From NCBI RefSeq assembly GCF_001668725.1, contig NZ_LZKL01000079.1, positions 1-36,330 on the forward strand: a stretch of 36,330 nt of DNA. Direction: 5' to 3'. This stretch comes from Mycobacterium sp. E787 (GTDB lineage Bacteria; Actinomycetota; Actinomycetes; Mycobacteriales; Mycobacteriaceae). The stretch's first letter is position 1. Each line of letters opens with the position of its first letter. The position numbers and the translations under genes are program-made. This document shows, piece after piece, positions 1 through 8,404 of the stretch. Under the pieces are notes generated by a model. That model ran no database searches, was not told the origin of the DNA, and saw only the letters and a list, made by a program, of their open reading frames with translations.

Positions 1-972
1 GCCCCGGGGCGCCCCCCCCCCGCCCGACAACCACCCCCGCAGCCTGCGCGCGAGACCCCGCCCGCGGCGGAGCCGCCCGGGCCGCCCGACCGGGGTTGGC
101 GACGCGTCGTGCGCCTGGCCACCTTCGGTCTGATCAGGCCCGGTCCCTCGGCCGCCCAGCGTCAGGAGGCACAGTACGAATCGGAGATCCGAATCCCGCT
201 TCATGGCCACTACAAGGTCGGCGTGCTGGGCAAGGGCGGCGTCGGGAAGACGTCGGTGGCCGCCAGCGTCGGATCGCTTTTCGCCGAACTGCGTCCGCAG
301 GACCACGTCGTGGCGATCGACGCCGACACCGCGTTCGGCCGGTTGGGCTACCGGATCGACCCACGGTCGAGCAGCTCGTTCTGGGGGTTGACCTCCGACA
401 AGAATCTGGAGTCGTACGCCGACGTGGTCGGGCGCCTCGGCCGCAATGCCGCCGGCCTGCACGTGCTCGGCGGCGAACCGGCATCCGGCCCCCGGCGAGT
501 CCTCGATCCCGCGGTCTACCGGGAGGCCGCGCGCCGGCTGGACCGCCACTTCACGATCTCGGTCATCGACTGCGGCTCCACGATGGATTCGCCGGTGACC
601 CAGGAGGTGTTGCGCGACCTGGACGCGCTGGTCGTGGTGACCTCGCCGTGGGCCGACGGGGCCAACGCCGCCGCCAGGACCATCGAATGGCTGTCACAAC
701 AACGGCTGACAACGCTGCTGCGCCACACCATCGTGGTGCTCAACGACTCGGACGGCCACGCCGACAAGCGCACCCGGGAGCTGCTGGCCCGCGAGTTCGT
801 CGAGCACGGGCAGCCGGTGATCGAAGTCCCCTACGATCCCCACCTGCGGCCCGGTGGCGTGATCGACGTGGACGGCGAGATGGCCCCGGCGACGCGGCGC
901 AAGTTTCTCCAGATCACCGCGACGATCGCGGGTCATTTCGCGGCGCGCCCGGAGCGTCCCGCGCCGCGTTAG
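1..972 (+). CDS. MinD/ParA-like P-loop ATPase, 5' truncated by the window edge
   Basis: The reading frame is open from base 1, so the true start lies upstream. The first ~30 codons are proline-rich, followed by a GWRR motif near base 97 and then a MinD/ParA-type ATPase domain. The deviant Walker A motif GKGGVGKTS lies at 229-255 and is intact, with both lysines. A VVAIDAD stretch follows, and further on a VIDCGSTMD stretch that fits the second nucleotide-contact motif. A proline-rich N-terminus, a GWR motif and a MinD domain is the layout of EspI (Rv3876) and its mycobacterial relatives around ESX loci, including Rv3860. I cannot say which one this is. Such proteins are cytosolic and are thought to regulate or position type VII secretion. 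Its TAG stop overlaps the TAA stop of the convergent sigma gene. The in-frame ATG at 109 is probably internal, because proline-rich coding continues upstream of it. Confidence 0.8.
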   Translation, partial: APGRPPPARQPPPQPARETPPAAEPPGPPDRGWRRVVRLATFGLIRPGPSAAQRQEAQYESEIRIPLHGHYKVGVLGKGGVGKTSVAASVGSLFAELRPQDHVVAIDADTAFGRLGYRIDPRSSSSFWGLTSDKNLESYADVVGRLGRNAAGLHVLGGEPASGPRRVLDPAVYREAARRLDRHFTISVIDCGSTMDSPVTQEVLRDLDALVVVTSPWADGANAAARTIEWLSQQRLTTLLRHTIVVLNDSDGHADKRTRELLAREFVEHGQPVIEVPYDPHLRPGGVIDVDGEMAPATRRKFLQITATIAGHFAARPERPAPR

Positions 973-1844
973 GGCCGCCGCTCGGCACCCAACCGCGCCA
1001 GCGGGTCGGCGACGGCCTCGATCTTGGTCACGAGGCCACCGCGGACCGTCAGCACGATCGCGGCGAAGAGCCGGCGGTCGGCGAAGGCCAGCACCGCCGG
1101 CCCCCCGGCGGGACCGCTGACCAGGGTCACATCCGGCCCCAGGTAGCGCATCAGGTTGGTGGCCACCGCATCGGGCCCGTGGTTGACCTGTGGCGGCGGG
1201 GCCGGGTCGGCCAGCACCGTGCCCACCCCCCAGACCGCGGGATCCAACACGGCGGTCAATCCGGCGATGTCGCCGTTGGCACACGCGGTGATGAACTTGT
1301 CGGTGACGAGCTGGTGCTCGGACGGGGCGACGTCGTTCAATTTCGGTTGTGCCGCAGTGAATTTGGTTCGAGCGCGCCGCGCCAGCTGGCGGCAGGTGCC
1401 GACGGGGCGTCCGACGGTCTCGGCGATCGTGTCGAACGGGACGCCGAACACGTCGTGCAGCACGAAGGCCACCCGTTCCCCGGGGCTGAGCCTCCGTAAG
1501 ACTTCCAGAAGCGCGGTACGGACCTCGTCGTCCAGCGTGACACGGTCGGCGGGGTCAGAGCGAGGCGTCGCCGACGGTTCGTCGACCTCGCCCGGCCGCT
1601 CGTAGCGGGCGCGCGCCGAACGCACCTGATCGAGGCACAGCCGGCTCGCCACCACCGTCAGCCAGCCGCGAACGTCGTCGATCTCGTTCGGTTCGGTCCG
1701 CGACAGCCGCAGAAAAGCCTCTTGCGCAACGTCTTCCGCGTCGCCGACGTCGCCGAGCATCTGATAGGCGAGGTTGACCAGATAGGGGCGGTGCAGGCGC
1801 CAGGCCTCGGCGACCTGGTCGCGGGGCGACGGTGACTGGTTCAT
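969..1844 (-). CDS. ECF41-family RNA polymerase sigma factor, SigI/SigJ-like
   Basis: The 291-residue protein has sigma region 2 at about 15-80 (AYQMLGDVGDAEDVAQEAFL), a VVASRLCLDQ segment ending it, and sigma region 4 at about 110-165 with the helix-turn-helix DTIAETVGRPVGTCRQLARR. A C-terminal SnoaL/NTF2-like domain of about 115 residues follows. A sigma factor fused to an NTF2-like domain is the hallmark of ECF41, where the fused domain controls activity instead of a separate anti-sigma factor. The text resembles M. tuberculosis SigI (Rv1189) as I remember it; SigJ is the other relative. The ATG start has AAGGAA 2-7 bases upstream. A GTAACT-N16-CGTC element precedes the gene, so self-transcription with an almost leaderless mRNA is likely. 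The gene diverges from an NmrA-like gene, a typical ECF41 neighbour. Confidence 0.88.
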   Translation of the reverse strand: MNQSPSPRDQVAEAWRLHRPYLVNLAYQMLGDVGDAEDVAQEAFLRLSRTEPNEIDDVRGWLTVVASRLCLDQVRSARARYERPGEVDEPSATPRSDPADRVTLDDEVRTALLEVLRRLSPGERVAFVLHDVFGVPFDTIAETVGRPVGTCRQLARRARTKFTAAQPKLNDVAPSEHQLVTDKFITACANGDIAGLTAVLDPAVWGVGTVLADPAPPPQVNHGPDAVATNLMRYLGPDVTLVSGPAGGPAVLAFADRRLFAAIVLTVRGGLVTKIEAVADPLARLGAERRP

Positions 1845-1852
1845 GTTCCTTC

Positions 1853-1879
1853 GACGATGTGGGGCCGCAAAAAGTTACG
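1853..1879 (-). promoter_or_regulatory. Putative ECF41 promoter of the sigma gene
   Basis: Read on the minus strand, CGTAACT (1879-1873) is followed by 16 bases and CGTC (1856-1853). The ECF41/SigJ promoter consensus, as I recall it, is TGTCACA-N16-CGTC. The CGTC lies 8 bases before the ATG at 1844, so the transcript would start only a few bases before the start codon. Assignment is by motif only. Confidence 0.6.
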
Positions 1880-1888
1880 CGTTGCGGC

Positions 1889-1915
1889 TGTAACTTTCCC
1901 GGCTCCGGCGCCGTC
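1889..1915 (+). promoter_or_regulatory. Putative ECF41 promoter of the NmrA-like gene
   Basis: TGTAACT (1889-1895), a 16-base spacer and CGTC (1912-1915) repeat the motif found in the opposite direction at 1879-1853. The spacing is the same as in the ECF41 consensus I remember. It would give a 5' leader of about 35 bases before the ATG at 1956, with the GGAAGG ribosome site at 1940-1945. Confidence 0.6.
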
Positions 1916-1955
1916 GTATGCGCAGTCAGGAAAACTCACGGAAGGACCCACCCCC

Positions 1956-2810
1956 ATGACAATCGTCGTAACCGGAGCGACCGGCAACGTCGGGCGCCCG
2001 CTCGTCGCCGAACTGCTCGCCGCGGGCGCCCGGGTGCGCGCCGTCACCCGCACGCCCGACGCCGCCGGGTTCCCGGAAGAGGTCGAGGCGGTCGGCGCAC
2101 CGGCCGACGCCCTGCCGGGCGCCTCTGCCGTGTTCCTCAATTCGCGGGCCCTGGGCGAGCACCTGGCCGACGTGGTCGCCGCCTGCGGGCGCGCCGGCGT
2201 GACGAAGCTCGTTGCGTTGTCGGCGATCAACGCCGACGACGACTTCTCGCGCCAGCCCTCGCGCTTCCGCGGCGATCGCAACAAGGAGGCCGAGCAGCTC
2301 GCCGTGGATTCCGGCCTGGCCTGGGTGAGCCTGCGGCCCTCGGTCTTCGCGACCAACTTCGCCGGCATGTGGGGCGCGCAACTCCGCGCCGGGGACGTGG
2401 TGGGCGGACCGTACGCCGCGGCATCGTCGGCGCCGATCGTGGAAAGCGACATCTCGGCCGTCGCGGCGCGCGCGCTGCTCACCGATGACCTTGTGGGACA
2501 ACGCATCCCGATGACCGGTCCGCAGGCGTTCACCAACTCGGAGCTGCTCGGGGTCATCGGCGAGGTTCTCGGCCGCCCGCTGCAATACCACGAAGCGCCG
2601 GCGGAAATGGTGCGGCAGCGGTTCATCGGTCTGGGGTTGGGCGCCGAGTTCGCCGACGCGTATATCGCCATGCAGGCGGAGACCCTCGACAAACCCGCGC
2701 TGGTCACCCACGACGTGGAAAAGATCCTGGGCCGCCCGGCGACCCCGTTCGCGCAGTGGGTGTCGGAGCACCGCGACCTGTTCGCAAAGTCCGAGACGAA
2801 GGAGAGCTGA
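1956..2810 (+). CDS. NmrA-like NAD(P)-binding oxidoreductase/epimerase
   Basis: The 284-residue protein begins MTIVVTGATGNVGRPLVAEL, the N-terminal Rossmann glycine motif (GATGNVG) of atypical short-chain dehydrogenases of the NmrA/NAD(P)H-binding type. A strand with VTKLVALSAI and a region with SLRPSVFATNF fit the same fold. There is no clear YxxxK catalytic pair, so it may be a redox sensor or quinone-type reductase rather than a classical SDR. An earlier in-frame ATG at 1857 would swallow the promoter region. The start at 1956 has a good GGAAGG site and matches the usual family start. The stop is followed after one base by the nitroreductase gene, so the two form an operon, probably driven by the divergent ECF41 sigma factor. 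The substrate is unknown. Confidence 0.85.
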   Translation: MTIVVTGATGNVGRPLVAELLAAGARVRAVTRTPDAAGFPEEVEAVGAPADALPGASAVFLNSRALGEHLADVVAACGRAGVTKLVALSAINADDDFSRQPSRFRGDRNKEAEQLAVDSGLAWVSLRPSVFATNFAGMWGAQLRAGDVVGGPYAAASSAPIVESDISAVAARALLTDDLVGQRIPMTGPQAFTNSELLGVIGEVLGRPLQYHEAPAEMVRQRFIGLGLGAEFADAYIAMQAETLDKPALVTHDVEKILGRPATPFAQWVSEHRDLFAKSETKES

Positions 2811-2811
2811 C

Positions 2812-3252
2812 ATGTCCGATCCACGCCCGCCGCGCTACCTCAAGCGCATGAACAAAGTGATGATGGCCGTCCAGCGGCTCGGGATACCGACCGGTCCGGC
2901 CATGGTGCTGACGGTGCCGGGCCGCAAATCGGGTCAGCCGCGCAGCACGCCGATGACGCCGTTCGAGTTTCGCGGTGGCCTCTACGTCGTCGCGGGCTAC
3001 CCCGGTGCCGACTGGGCGGCGAATGCCCGCGCCGCCGGCACGGGCACGTTGAGCCGGGGCCGACGGTCGCGCACCGTCAAGATCGTCGAGCTGGGCCCCG
3101 AGGAAGCACGGCCGGTGCTGCGCGCGTTTCCCACCGAAGTCCCGGTCGGCGTGGCGTTCGCGAAGCGCTCGGGGATGGTGCGCGACGGCACCGCCGACGA
3201 ATTCGAGGCTTTGGCCGGCCGGCTCGCCGTGTTCCGATTCGAGCCGGCGTAG
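2812..3252 (+). CDS. Deazaflavin (F420)-dependent nitroreductase-family protein
   Basis: This 146-residue protein has the split-barrel pattern of the Ddn/DUF385 family: VLTVPGRKSGQPRSTPMT early on, then LYVVAGYPGADWAANARA, with the tryptophan that is typical near the F420 site. Family members bind F420 (some bind FMN or heme) and reduce quinones or nitro compounds at the membrane face. The ATG lies one base after the stop of the upstream gene, with AAGGAG at 2799-2804, so the two genes are co-translated. It ends 45 bases from the convergent eccA2 stop, and I see no strong terminator in that gap. The natural substrate cannot be told from sequence. Confidence 0.85.
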   Translation: MSDPRPPRYLKRMNKVMMAVQRLGIPTGPAMVLTVPGRKSGQPRSTPMTPFEFRGGLYVVAGYPGADWAANARAAGTGTLSRGRRSRTVKIVELGPEEARPVLRAFPTEVPVGVAFAKRSGMVRDGTADEFEALAGRLAVFRFEPA

Positions 3253-3297
3253 CGGCAATTCGGTCGCACCAATCGACACGTCACTGGACGCCGCGAC

Positions 3298-5148
3298 CTA
3301 CCAGACGATGGCGGCCATGTCGCGGTTGTCCGAACACACGCTGCGCACCGCGGCCTCGATGTCGGCGGCGGTGATGATCTGCAGATCCTCGACGGTCACC
3401 GGCTGGCCCGAGCGCTTCTGGGCGACCACCCGGGTGTCGCGGAACCCCTCGGCGCGTTCGATGACGTTGCGAGCGAACCGGCCGTTCTGCATGGCGTCGA
3501 TGCCGTGTTGACCACCGGGCGTGGTGTAGTTGCGGATGGTGGTGGCCGCATTCATCAAGGCCTCCCGGGCGCCGTCGTCGAGCAGGCTGGCCCGCGGTGC
3601 GGCGTACCGGTGCCCGATCTCGACGATCTCGGCCGGCGAATAGGACTCGAAACGCAGCTTGCGGTTGAACCGGCCGGCCAAACCCGGGTTCACCGTGAGG
3701 AATTCGTCCACCTGTTCCTCGTAGCCGGCCCCGATGAAGCAGAAGTCGAACCGGTGGGTTTCCAGGGCGACCAGCAGCTGGTTCACCGCCTCCATGCCGA
3801 TCATGTCCGGCGTGCCGTCCTGGTGGCGTTCGATCAGCGAATAGAACTCGTCCATGAAAATGATTCGGCCCAGCGACTTTTCGATCAGCGCGTTTGTCTT
3901 CGGCCCGGATTCGCCGATGTAGTGGCCGCAGAAATCCGACCGCCGCACCTCCCGGATCTCCGGATGCCGCACGATCCCCATGCCCGCATAGATCTTGCCC
4001 AGCGCCTCGGCGGTGGTCGTCTTTCCGGTGCCGGGCGGTCCCACCAGCAGCATGTGATTGGTCTGGCCCTCGACCGGCAGCCCGTGCTCGAGGCGCATCA
4101 TGCGCACCTCGAGCTGGTCTTCCAGCGCCGACACCGCCTGCTTGACCGCCGCCAGGCCCACCTGCTTGGCCAGCAGGCGTCGCCCCTCGGCCAGGAGCTC
4201 GGCGCGCCGGCCGGCCGCGTCGTCGTCCTCCAGCTGCTCACGGCTCTTTGCGGTCGATGCGTCCCACTTGTCGGTGCGGCTGGCGATGGTCTGTTCGTCT
4301 GTCACGACCAACTGCAGGTTCGGGTCCCCGAGCGCGGCTTTGGCGGCGTCGGTCAGCACCCCGTTGATCGCGGCCTTCGACAGCCAGATCTGGGCACGGT
4401 CCTCCTCGTGCAGCTGGCGGTGCACCATCCCCCGCACATACGCCAAATCGGCGACGAGCAGCGGGATGTCGGCCGGACCGATCGAGGCCGTCAGCACCTC
4501 GGCACCGAACCGGCCCGACGATGTGTTCTGGCCGATCACGTCGACGCGGTCCAGCCAGTCCAGTGCCACCCGGCCCTGCCCGAGATGCGCGGCGGCATGC
4601 GCGGCCAGCGCGCAGATCGACGCGGTGACCGCGGACATGACGATCGCTTGCGGCGGCAGCTCCTCCGCGGCCGTCAACAACAGGTCCGGCCAGCGCTGCG
4701 TGGCGTACATCAGGAATGCCCGGGCCAACTGGTGCCACTGGTAGTTGCCCCACGAGTCAAGCAGCTCGCGATTGGCCAAAAGCCGGTCGGCGTCGGCATA
4801 TTCACCGGCGATCGTCAGCGCCGACGACAGCGCCAGACCCACCTGGGATGCGTCGGTGACCGTGATGCCGATGTAGGGGCCCAGCTGCATCTCGGCGGCC
4901 AGTGCCCGGCCGATCCGCGTGGTTTCACGATGCAGCCACTCGCGGTGATGGTTGAGCCGCTTCAGGGAGGCCAGGTCGTTGTCGCCGCAGGCGATGCGGC
5001 CCAGCCAGGCGTCGGCCATCGACGGATCGGCCTCGGTGGCGGCAATGAACTCAGGCAACGCCGCGACGCGCCCCTGCCGCTCCATGGTTGCCATGGCGCG
5101 GTCGAAATGCCTACGCGCCGTGAGCAAATCCCCCATCGTCTGCACCAT
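3298..5148 (-). CDS. eccA2: ESX-2 AAA+ ATPase EccA2
   Basis: The 616-residue protein has an N-terminal TPR-like helical half (about 1-290) and a C-terminal CbxX/CfqX-type AAA+ ATPase. Walker A GPPGTGKT starts at residue 370. Walker B is RIIFMDEFYSL, and a GLAGRFNRKL segment carries conserved arginines. EccA proteins are cytosolic and are thought to release EspG chaperones or unfold PE/PPE substrates. Length and text match M. tuberculosis EccA2 (Rv3884c, about 619 residues by memory). The frame stays open far upstream inside eccE2. I chose the ATG at 5148, 8 bases after the eccE2 stop, because it gives the family-like beginning MVQTMGDLLTARRHF; an ATG at 5136 is the alternative. It is the last gene of the ESX-2 run. 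Confidence 0.93.
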   Translation of the reverse strand: MVQTMGDLLTARRHFDRAMATMERQGRVAALPEFIAATEADPSMADAWLGRIACGDNDLASLKRLNHHREWLHRETTRIGRALAAEMQLGPYIGITVTDASQVGLALSSALTIAGEYADADRLLANRELLDSWGNYQWHQLARAFLMYATQRWPDLLLTAAEELPPQAIVMSAVTASICALAAHAAAHLGQGRVALDWLDRVDVIGQNTSSGRFGAEVLTASIGPADIPLLVADLAYVRGMVHRQLHEEDRAQIWLSKAAINGVLTDAAKAALGDPNLQLVVTDEQTIASRTDKWDASTAKSREQLEDDDAAGRRAELLAEGRRLLAKQVGLAAVKQAVSALEDQLEVRMMRLEHGLPVEGQTNHMLLVGPPGTGKTTTAEALGKIYAGMGIVRHPEIREVRRSDFCGHYIGESGPKTNALIEKSLGRIIFMDEFYSLIERHQDGTPDMIGMEAVNQLLVALETHRFDFCFIGAGYEEQVDEFLTVNPGLAGRFNRKLRFESYSPAEIVEIGHRYAAPRASLLDDGAREALMNAATTIRNYTTPGGQHGIDAMQNGRFARNVIERAEGFRDTRVVAQKRSGQPVTVEDLQIITAADIEAAVRSVCSDNRDMAAIVW

Positions 5149-5156
5149 CCTCGACG

Positions 5157-6737
5157 CTACGTGGCGAATGACATCGCGACAGACTCCAGGTTGACATATC
5201 GGTTCTCCGCCCGGAACAGGTCCATGTCGACCAGCCAACTTTCGCCCGCCGCAGTGACTTTCACCGTCGCACCGCTGACCTGCTGGACGGCCACCTCGAA
5301 GGCATGTCCGTGTCCGTCCGGAAGCGGAGTGCCGGCCGGCGCGATCGTCATCACGGTGGCGGGCCGCGGCGCGGGCGAGATCGCGACGTCGCCGCCCTGT
5401 TGGACGGCGTGTTCGACCACGCTCACGGTAGTGCGCGGCGCCGGCCGGGAGGAGTTGACGACGCTGACCAACGGCATCCGCACGCTGGCCCAGCGCTTCA
5501 GGTCGCGGGTGTGCACGCTGACCCGCTCGCCCGCACCGGCGGTGCGAATCACGATCCGCTTGGCTATCGCGTCGTCGGCGGCGACGAAGACCCGTGACAG
5601 CTCGCCTGCATCGGTAACCGGGATCATCAGTCGGTCGCCGTTGCCGAGCTTGCCCACCAACACCCCCGACGGCCCGATCTCGACGATCAGGCTGTGCGGC
5701 AACGGACTTCGATGCAAACCACGCAGTAGGGGCCGGGGCCCGCACATGTTGGCGGCGGTCGCGGCGGCCTGCTCGCCGTTGAGGCGGCGCAGGACCACGC
5801 TCGGCGGGCTGGGCGCCTGCGTGGGTGTGCGCACGGTGACCGTTGCGGTGCAGGTCCCGTCCGGGTGGACGGTGACGTTCTGGACGACCTCGTCGACGCG
5901 CAGCGTCCAGGCCTGGGCGAGCACGTGAGAGTTGATCGCCTCCGCCGGATAGGCGTACGTCGTCATCCAGCCGGCCTCGCCGCGGATGGCCTTCCACTTT
6001 TGCATCGTGCCCGACACCGCGTCCCAGCCGAGGCGGCGATCGAGCTCCATCAGGTCCGTGGCGGTGGCCACCTTCGCGCGCAGCCCCTGGCAGCGCAGCT
6101 GCCCGGCCACCCGCTGGGCGGCCGAGATCGCCGTTGCGCCAAGGGTTGTCCGCCAGCGCAGCGCGCCGGTGTTCTCGATCACCGGCAGCCGCAGGATCAG
6201 CCAGGTTTCGCGGCGGCCCGCGTACGGCGGGGTGCCGATCTCGGCGTCGTACACCCGCGGGTAGTCGCCGACGCCGCCGCACCGCGACCCGAACGAGACG
6301 ACGCTGATCGAGTCGAGTTCCAAGCCCAGCGGGTGCTGCAGCATCGGCACCAGTTCGACGATGTCGATGACGTTCTCGGTCTCGACGCTCACCGAGCCGG
6401 TCACCGTGGTGGGGCGGTGCGCCCGGCCGAGCAGCTGCACCGCCACCACGGCGGCCCCATCTTGGACGCGCACCCCGCCGCCAGATCGGTTGCTGGCCAC
6501 GGTGATCGGGTCGCTCCAGCTGATCGGCCGCCGGCCCCGCAGCGCCAAAACGGCCCACGACCAGGCCGGCTGGCCCCGCCACCGCACGAACACCACGGCG
6601 ATGCCCGCGACGACGGCCACCGCAGCGCCGACGTAGCCGCCCACCGCCCAGCCCGCCAGCGCGAGCAGGAACACCACCAAGATCCCGACGACCCGCCGAT
6701 TGCTGCGCGGGCTGAACCCGGTCAGCCCCGATCTCAT
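5157..6737 (-). CDS. eccE2: ESX-2 membrane complex component EccE2
   Basis: The 526-residue protein has two N-terminal membrane segments at about 17-35 and 37-53, followed by a large soluble domain. EccE subunits sit at the outer edge of the EccB-C-D-E channel complex in the inner membrane. Length fits EccE2 (Rv3885c, about 537 residues by memory). The ATG at 6737 overlaps the mycP2 stop (ATGA), the usual order and coupling in ESX loci. The C-terminus runs almost to the eccA2 start. No signal peptide or catalytic motif is seen, as expected for this family, and conservation among EccE proteins is low. The call therefore rests on position as well as sequence. Confidence 0.93.
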   Translation of the reverse strand: MRSGLTGFSPRSNRRVVGILVVFLLALAGWAVGGYVGAAVAVVAGIAVVFVRWRGQPAWSWAVLALRGRRPISWSDPITVASNRSGGGVRVQDGAAVVAVQLLGRAHRPTTVTGSVSVETENVIDIVELVPMLQHPLGLELDSISVVSFGSRCGGVGDYPRVYDAEIGTPPYAGRRETWLILRLPVIENTGALRWRTTLGATAISAAQRVAGQLRCQGLRAKVATATDLMELDRRLGWDAVSGTMQKWKAIRGEAGWMTTYAYPAEAINSHVLAQAWTLRVDEVVQNVTVHPDGTCTATVTVRTPTQAPSPPSVVLRRLNGEQAAATAANMCGPRPLLRGLHRSPLPHSLIVEIGPSGVLVGKLGNGDRLMIPVTDAGELSRVFVAADDAIAKRIVIRTAGAGERVSVHTRDLKRWASVRMPLVSVVNSSRPAPRTTVSVVEHAVQQGGDVAISPAPRPATVMTIAPAGTPLPDGHGHAFEVAVQQVSGATVKVTAAGESWLVDMDLFRAENRYVNLESVAMSFAT

Positions 6738-8404
6738 CGCGCCCTCCGGAGCCGCGCGCCCGTCGCCACCACCAGCACACCGGCGATCACGGCACCCAGG
6801 AACCCGAGGGCGATGTTGCGCGCCCGGTGATCTGGCGGCGGCGGCGGTGCCGGTGGCGTGATCACCCGGCTTTGCGCCCCGGGGGGCATCCGGTCGCCGG
6901 GCGGGATGTTGAACGTCAGCGCGGCGACCGGGTCGACCAGGCCATAGCCCACCTTGTTATCGACGCCGGCCGGTGGGTTGTGCGCCGACTGCACGATCCG
7001 GTTGATGACCTGATGTGCCGTCAGCTGAGGGTATTTCGCCCGAACCAACGCCGCGACTCCGCTGACGTACGCGGCCGAAAAGCTGGTTCCCCAGAACGGC
7101 ATGTTCTTCTCACCGGGCCGCGACGGCGGGTAGGCGTTCACCGGCCCCCCGCCCTGCGGCGACAGTCCCATGATGTGCGTTGCCGGCCCGGCCACGGCAA
7201 CCCAGGGACCCGACATGCTCTTGTCGATCGGCGCACCGCCGGCGTCGACGCCGCCCACGGACAAGACGTAATCGGAAAACCACGACGGCGACGAGATGAC
7301 CTTGACCTGGTGCCAGTCGCGCGGATCCGACGGGTCCAGGGGGTCATACATCGGGTTGTTGTCGCAACCACCCTCCCCGTCGTTGCCGGCCGCGGCGACG
7401 ACCACGGCGTCCTTGACGGTCGCCGCGTACCACAGCGCCGCGCCCAGCGCGCGCTGGTCGGTAGAGGACGCGGCCGGCAGGCAGGAGGTCACCGAGATGT
7501 TGATCACCTTCGCGCCCATGTTCGCCGCGTGAACGACGGCCCGCGCCAGCGTATTCAGCGTGCCGGCCTTGACCTTCTCGTCCGAGTTCGGGTCGGCCGG
7601 CGGCGGGTTGACCGGCTCAAAGGCCCGGGAGGACTGCCGTATCGAAATGATGGTGGCGTGCGGCGCCACGCCCACCACCCCGTCGGGGGCCCCGGGCGGG
7701 GGCGGCGGCACCGCGGGTTCGTCCTCGGTCTGCGGATCCGGCGGCCCGTTCGAGGGAGCCATCGCGCCGGCTTCCGGCGCCGGGGGCGGTGGCGGCGGAG
7801 GCGCAGGAGGAACCAGGGTGATCGTCACCGGAGGTGGTGGCGGCGGGGGCGGCGCCGGTGGCGGAACCTCCACCGGGGGCGACGGCGCCCCGGCGGCCGG
7901 CGGCGGTGCCGCCGGCGGGGGAAACGCGGGCGCCGGCGGGATGGGACGCGGCATCGGGGTAAGCCCTTGCGGCGCGGCGCCGATGATCGCGCCCACGACC
8001 GTCCCGTGCGCGTCGCAATCCGACAGGCCGTCCTCGCCCATGATGTAGTCACCGCCGGGCACGACCGGCAATCGCGGATTGGGCGAAATGCCGGTGTCGA
8101 TGACGGCCACCGGCACGCCGTTGCCGGTGCTGTACTGCCATGCGTGGCTGATGTTGAGCAGGTCGAAGCCGGGCGCTATCTGCGACACGTCCGGGGTTTT
8201 CACGGTGATCGGCACCGAGCAGCTGTTGGCGCGACGCATCGGCTGGTCAGGCCGCGGCGGCCCGTCCGGCGGCACCGCCGCCGGATCGACTTTGGGTGGT
8301 GAAATAGCTTGGGCGGCAGGAATATTGCCCGTAACCGCGATCAGGCTCAGGGTTGCGACGACAGCGGCGGCGCGGGTGCACACCGGTATCAGTGGCGAAG
8401 CCAC
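6734..8404 (-). CDS. mycP2: ESX-2 mycosin MycP2, membrane-anchored subtilisin-like protease
   Basis: The 556-residue protein has an N-terminal signal peptide ending near AQA (residue 33). The subtilase triad is complete: Asp103 (AVIDTG), His133 (CDAHGT) and Ser441 (FWGTSFSAA), with the oxyanion Asn341 (AAGND). A C-terminal membrane helix spans about 530-549 and ends RLRRAR. Residues 145-240 form an unusually proline-rich insertion between the His and Ser parts, a feature MycP2 is known for. Mycosins stabilise the ESX membrane complex and can cleave substrates such as EspB in ESX-1. The frame is open well upstream into eccD2. The GTG at 8404 gives MASPL, overlaps the eccD2 end by 16 bases and has GGGAGG upstream. 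The stop overlaps the eccE2 start. Confidence 0.95.
   Translation of the reverse strand: MASPLIPVCTRAAAVVATLSLIAVTGNIPAAQAISPPKVDPAAVPPDGPPRPDQPMRRANSCSVPITVKTPDVSQIAPGFDLLNISHAWQYSTGNGVPVAVIDTGISPNPRLPVVPGGDYIMGEDGLSDCDAHGTVVGAIIGAAPQGLTPMPRPIPPAPAFPPPAAPPPAAGAPSPPVEVPPPAPPPPPPPPVTITLVPPAPPPPPPPAPEAGAMAPSNGPPDPQTEDEPAVPPPPPGAPDGVVGVAPHATIISIRQSSRAFEPVNPPPADPNSDEKVKAGTLNTLARAVVHAANMGAKVINISVTSCLPAASSTDQRALGAALWYAATVKDAVVVAAAGNDGEGGCDNNPMYDPLDPSDPRDWHQVKVISSPSWFSDYVLSVGGVDAGGAPIDKSMSGPWVAVAGPATHIMGLSPQGGGPVNAYPPSRPGEKNMPFWGTSFSAAYVSGVAALVRAKYPQLTAHQVINRIVQSAHNPPAGVDNKVGYGLVDPVAALTFNIPPGDRMPPGAQSRVITPPAPPPPPDHRARNIALGFLGAVIAGVLVVATGARLRRAR

Noticed and set aside
96..1499. 467-codon open frame on the plus strand
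   Set aside because: It is an arginine/glycine-rich shadow that crosses the MinD-like gene and the opposite-strand sigma gene, both of which have clear domains.
3505..5928. 807-codon open frame on the plus strand opposite eccA2/eccE2
   Set aside because: Low-complexity antisense frame of high-GC DNA. The minus strand encodes intact EccA2 and EccE2 with Walker motifs.
7680..8000. GC-rich repetitive stretch that looks like a tandem repeat array
   Set aside because: It is the proline-rich coding loop of MycP2, not an independent repeat element.
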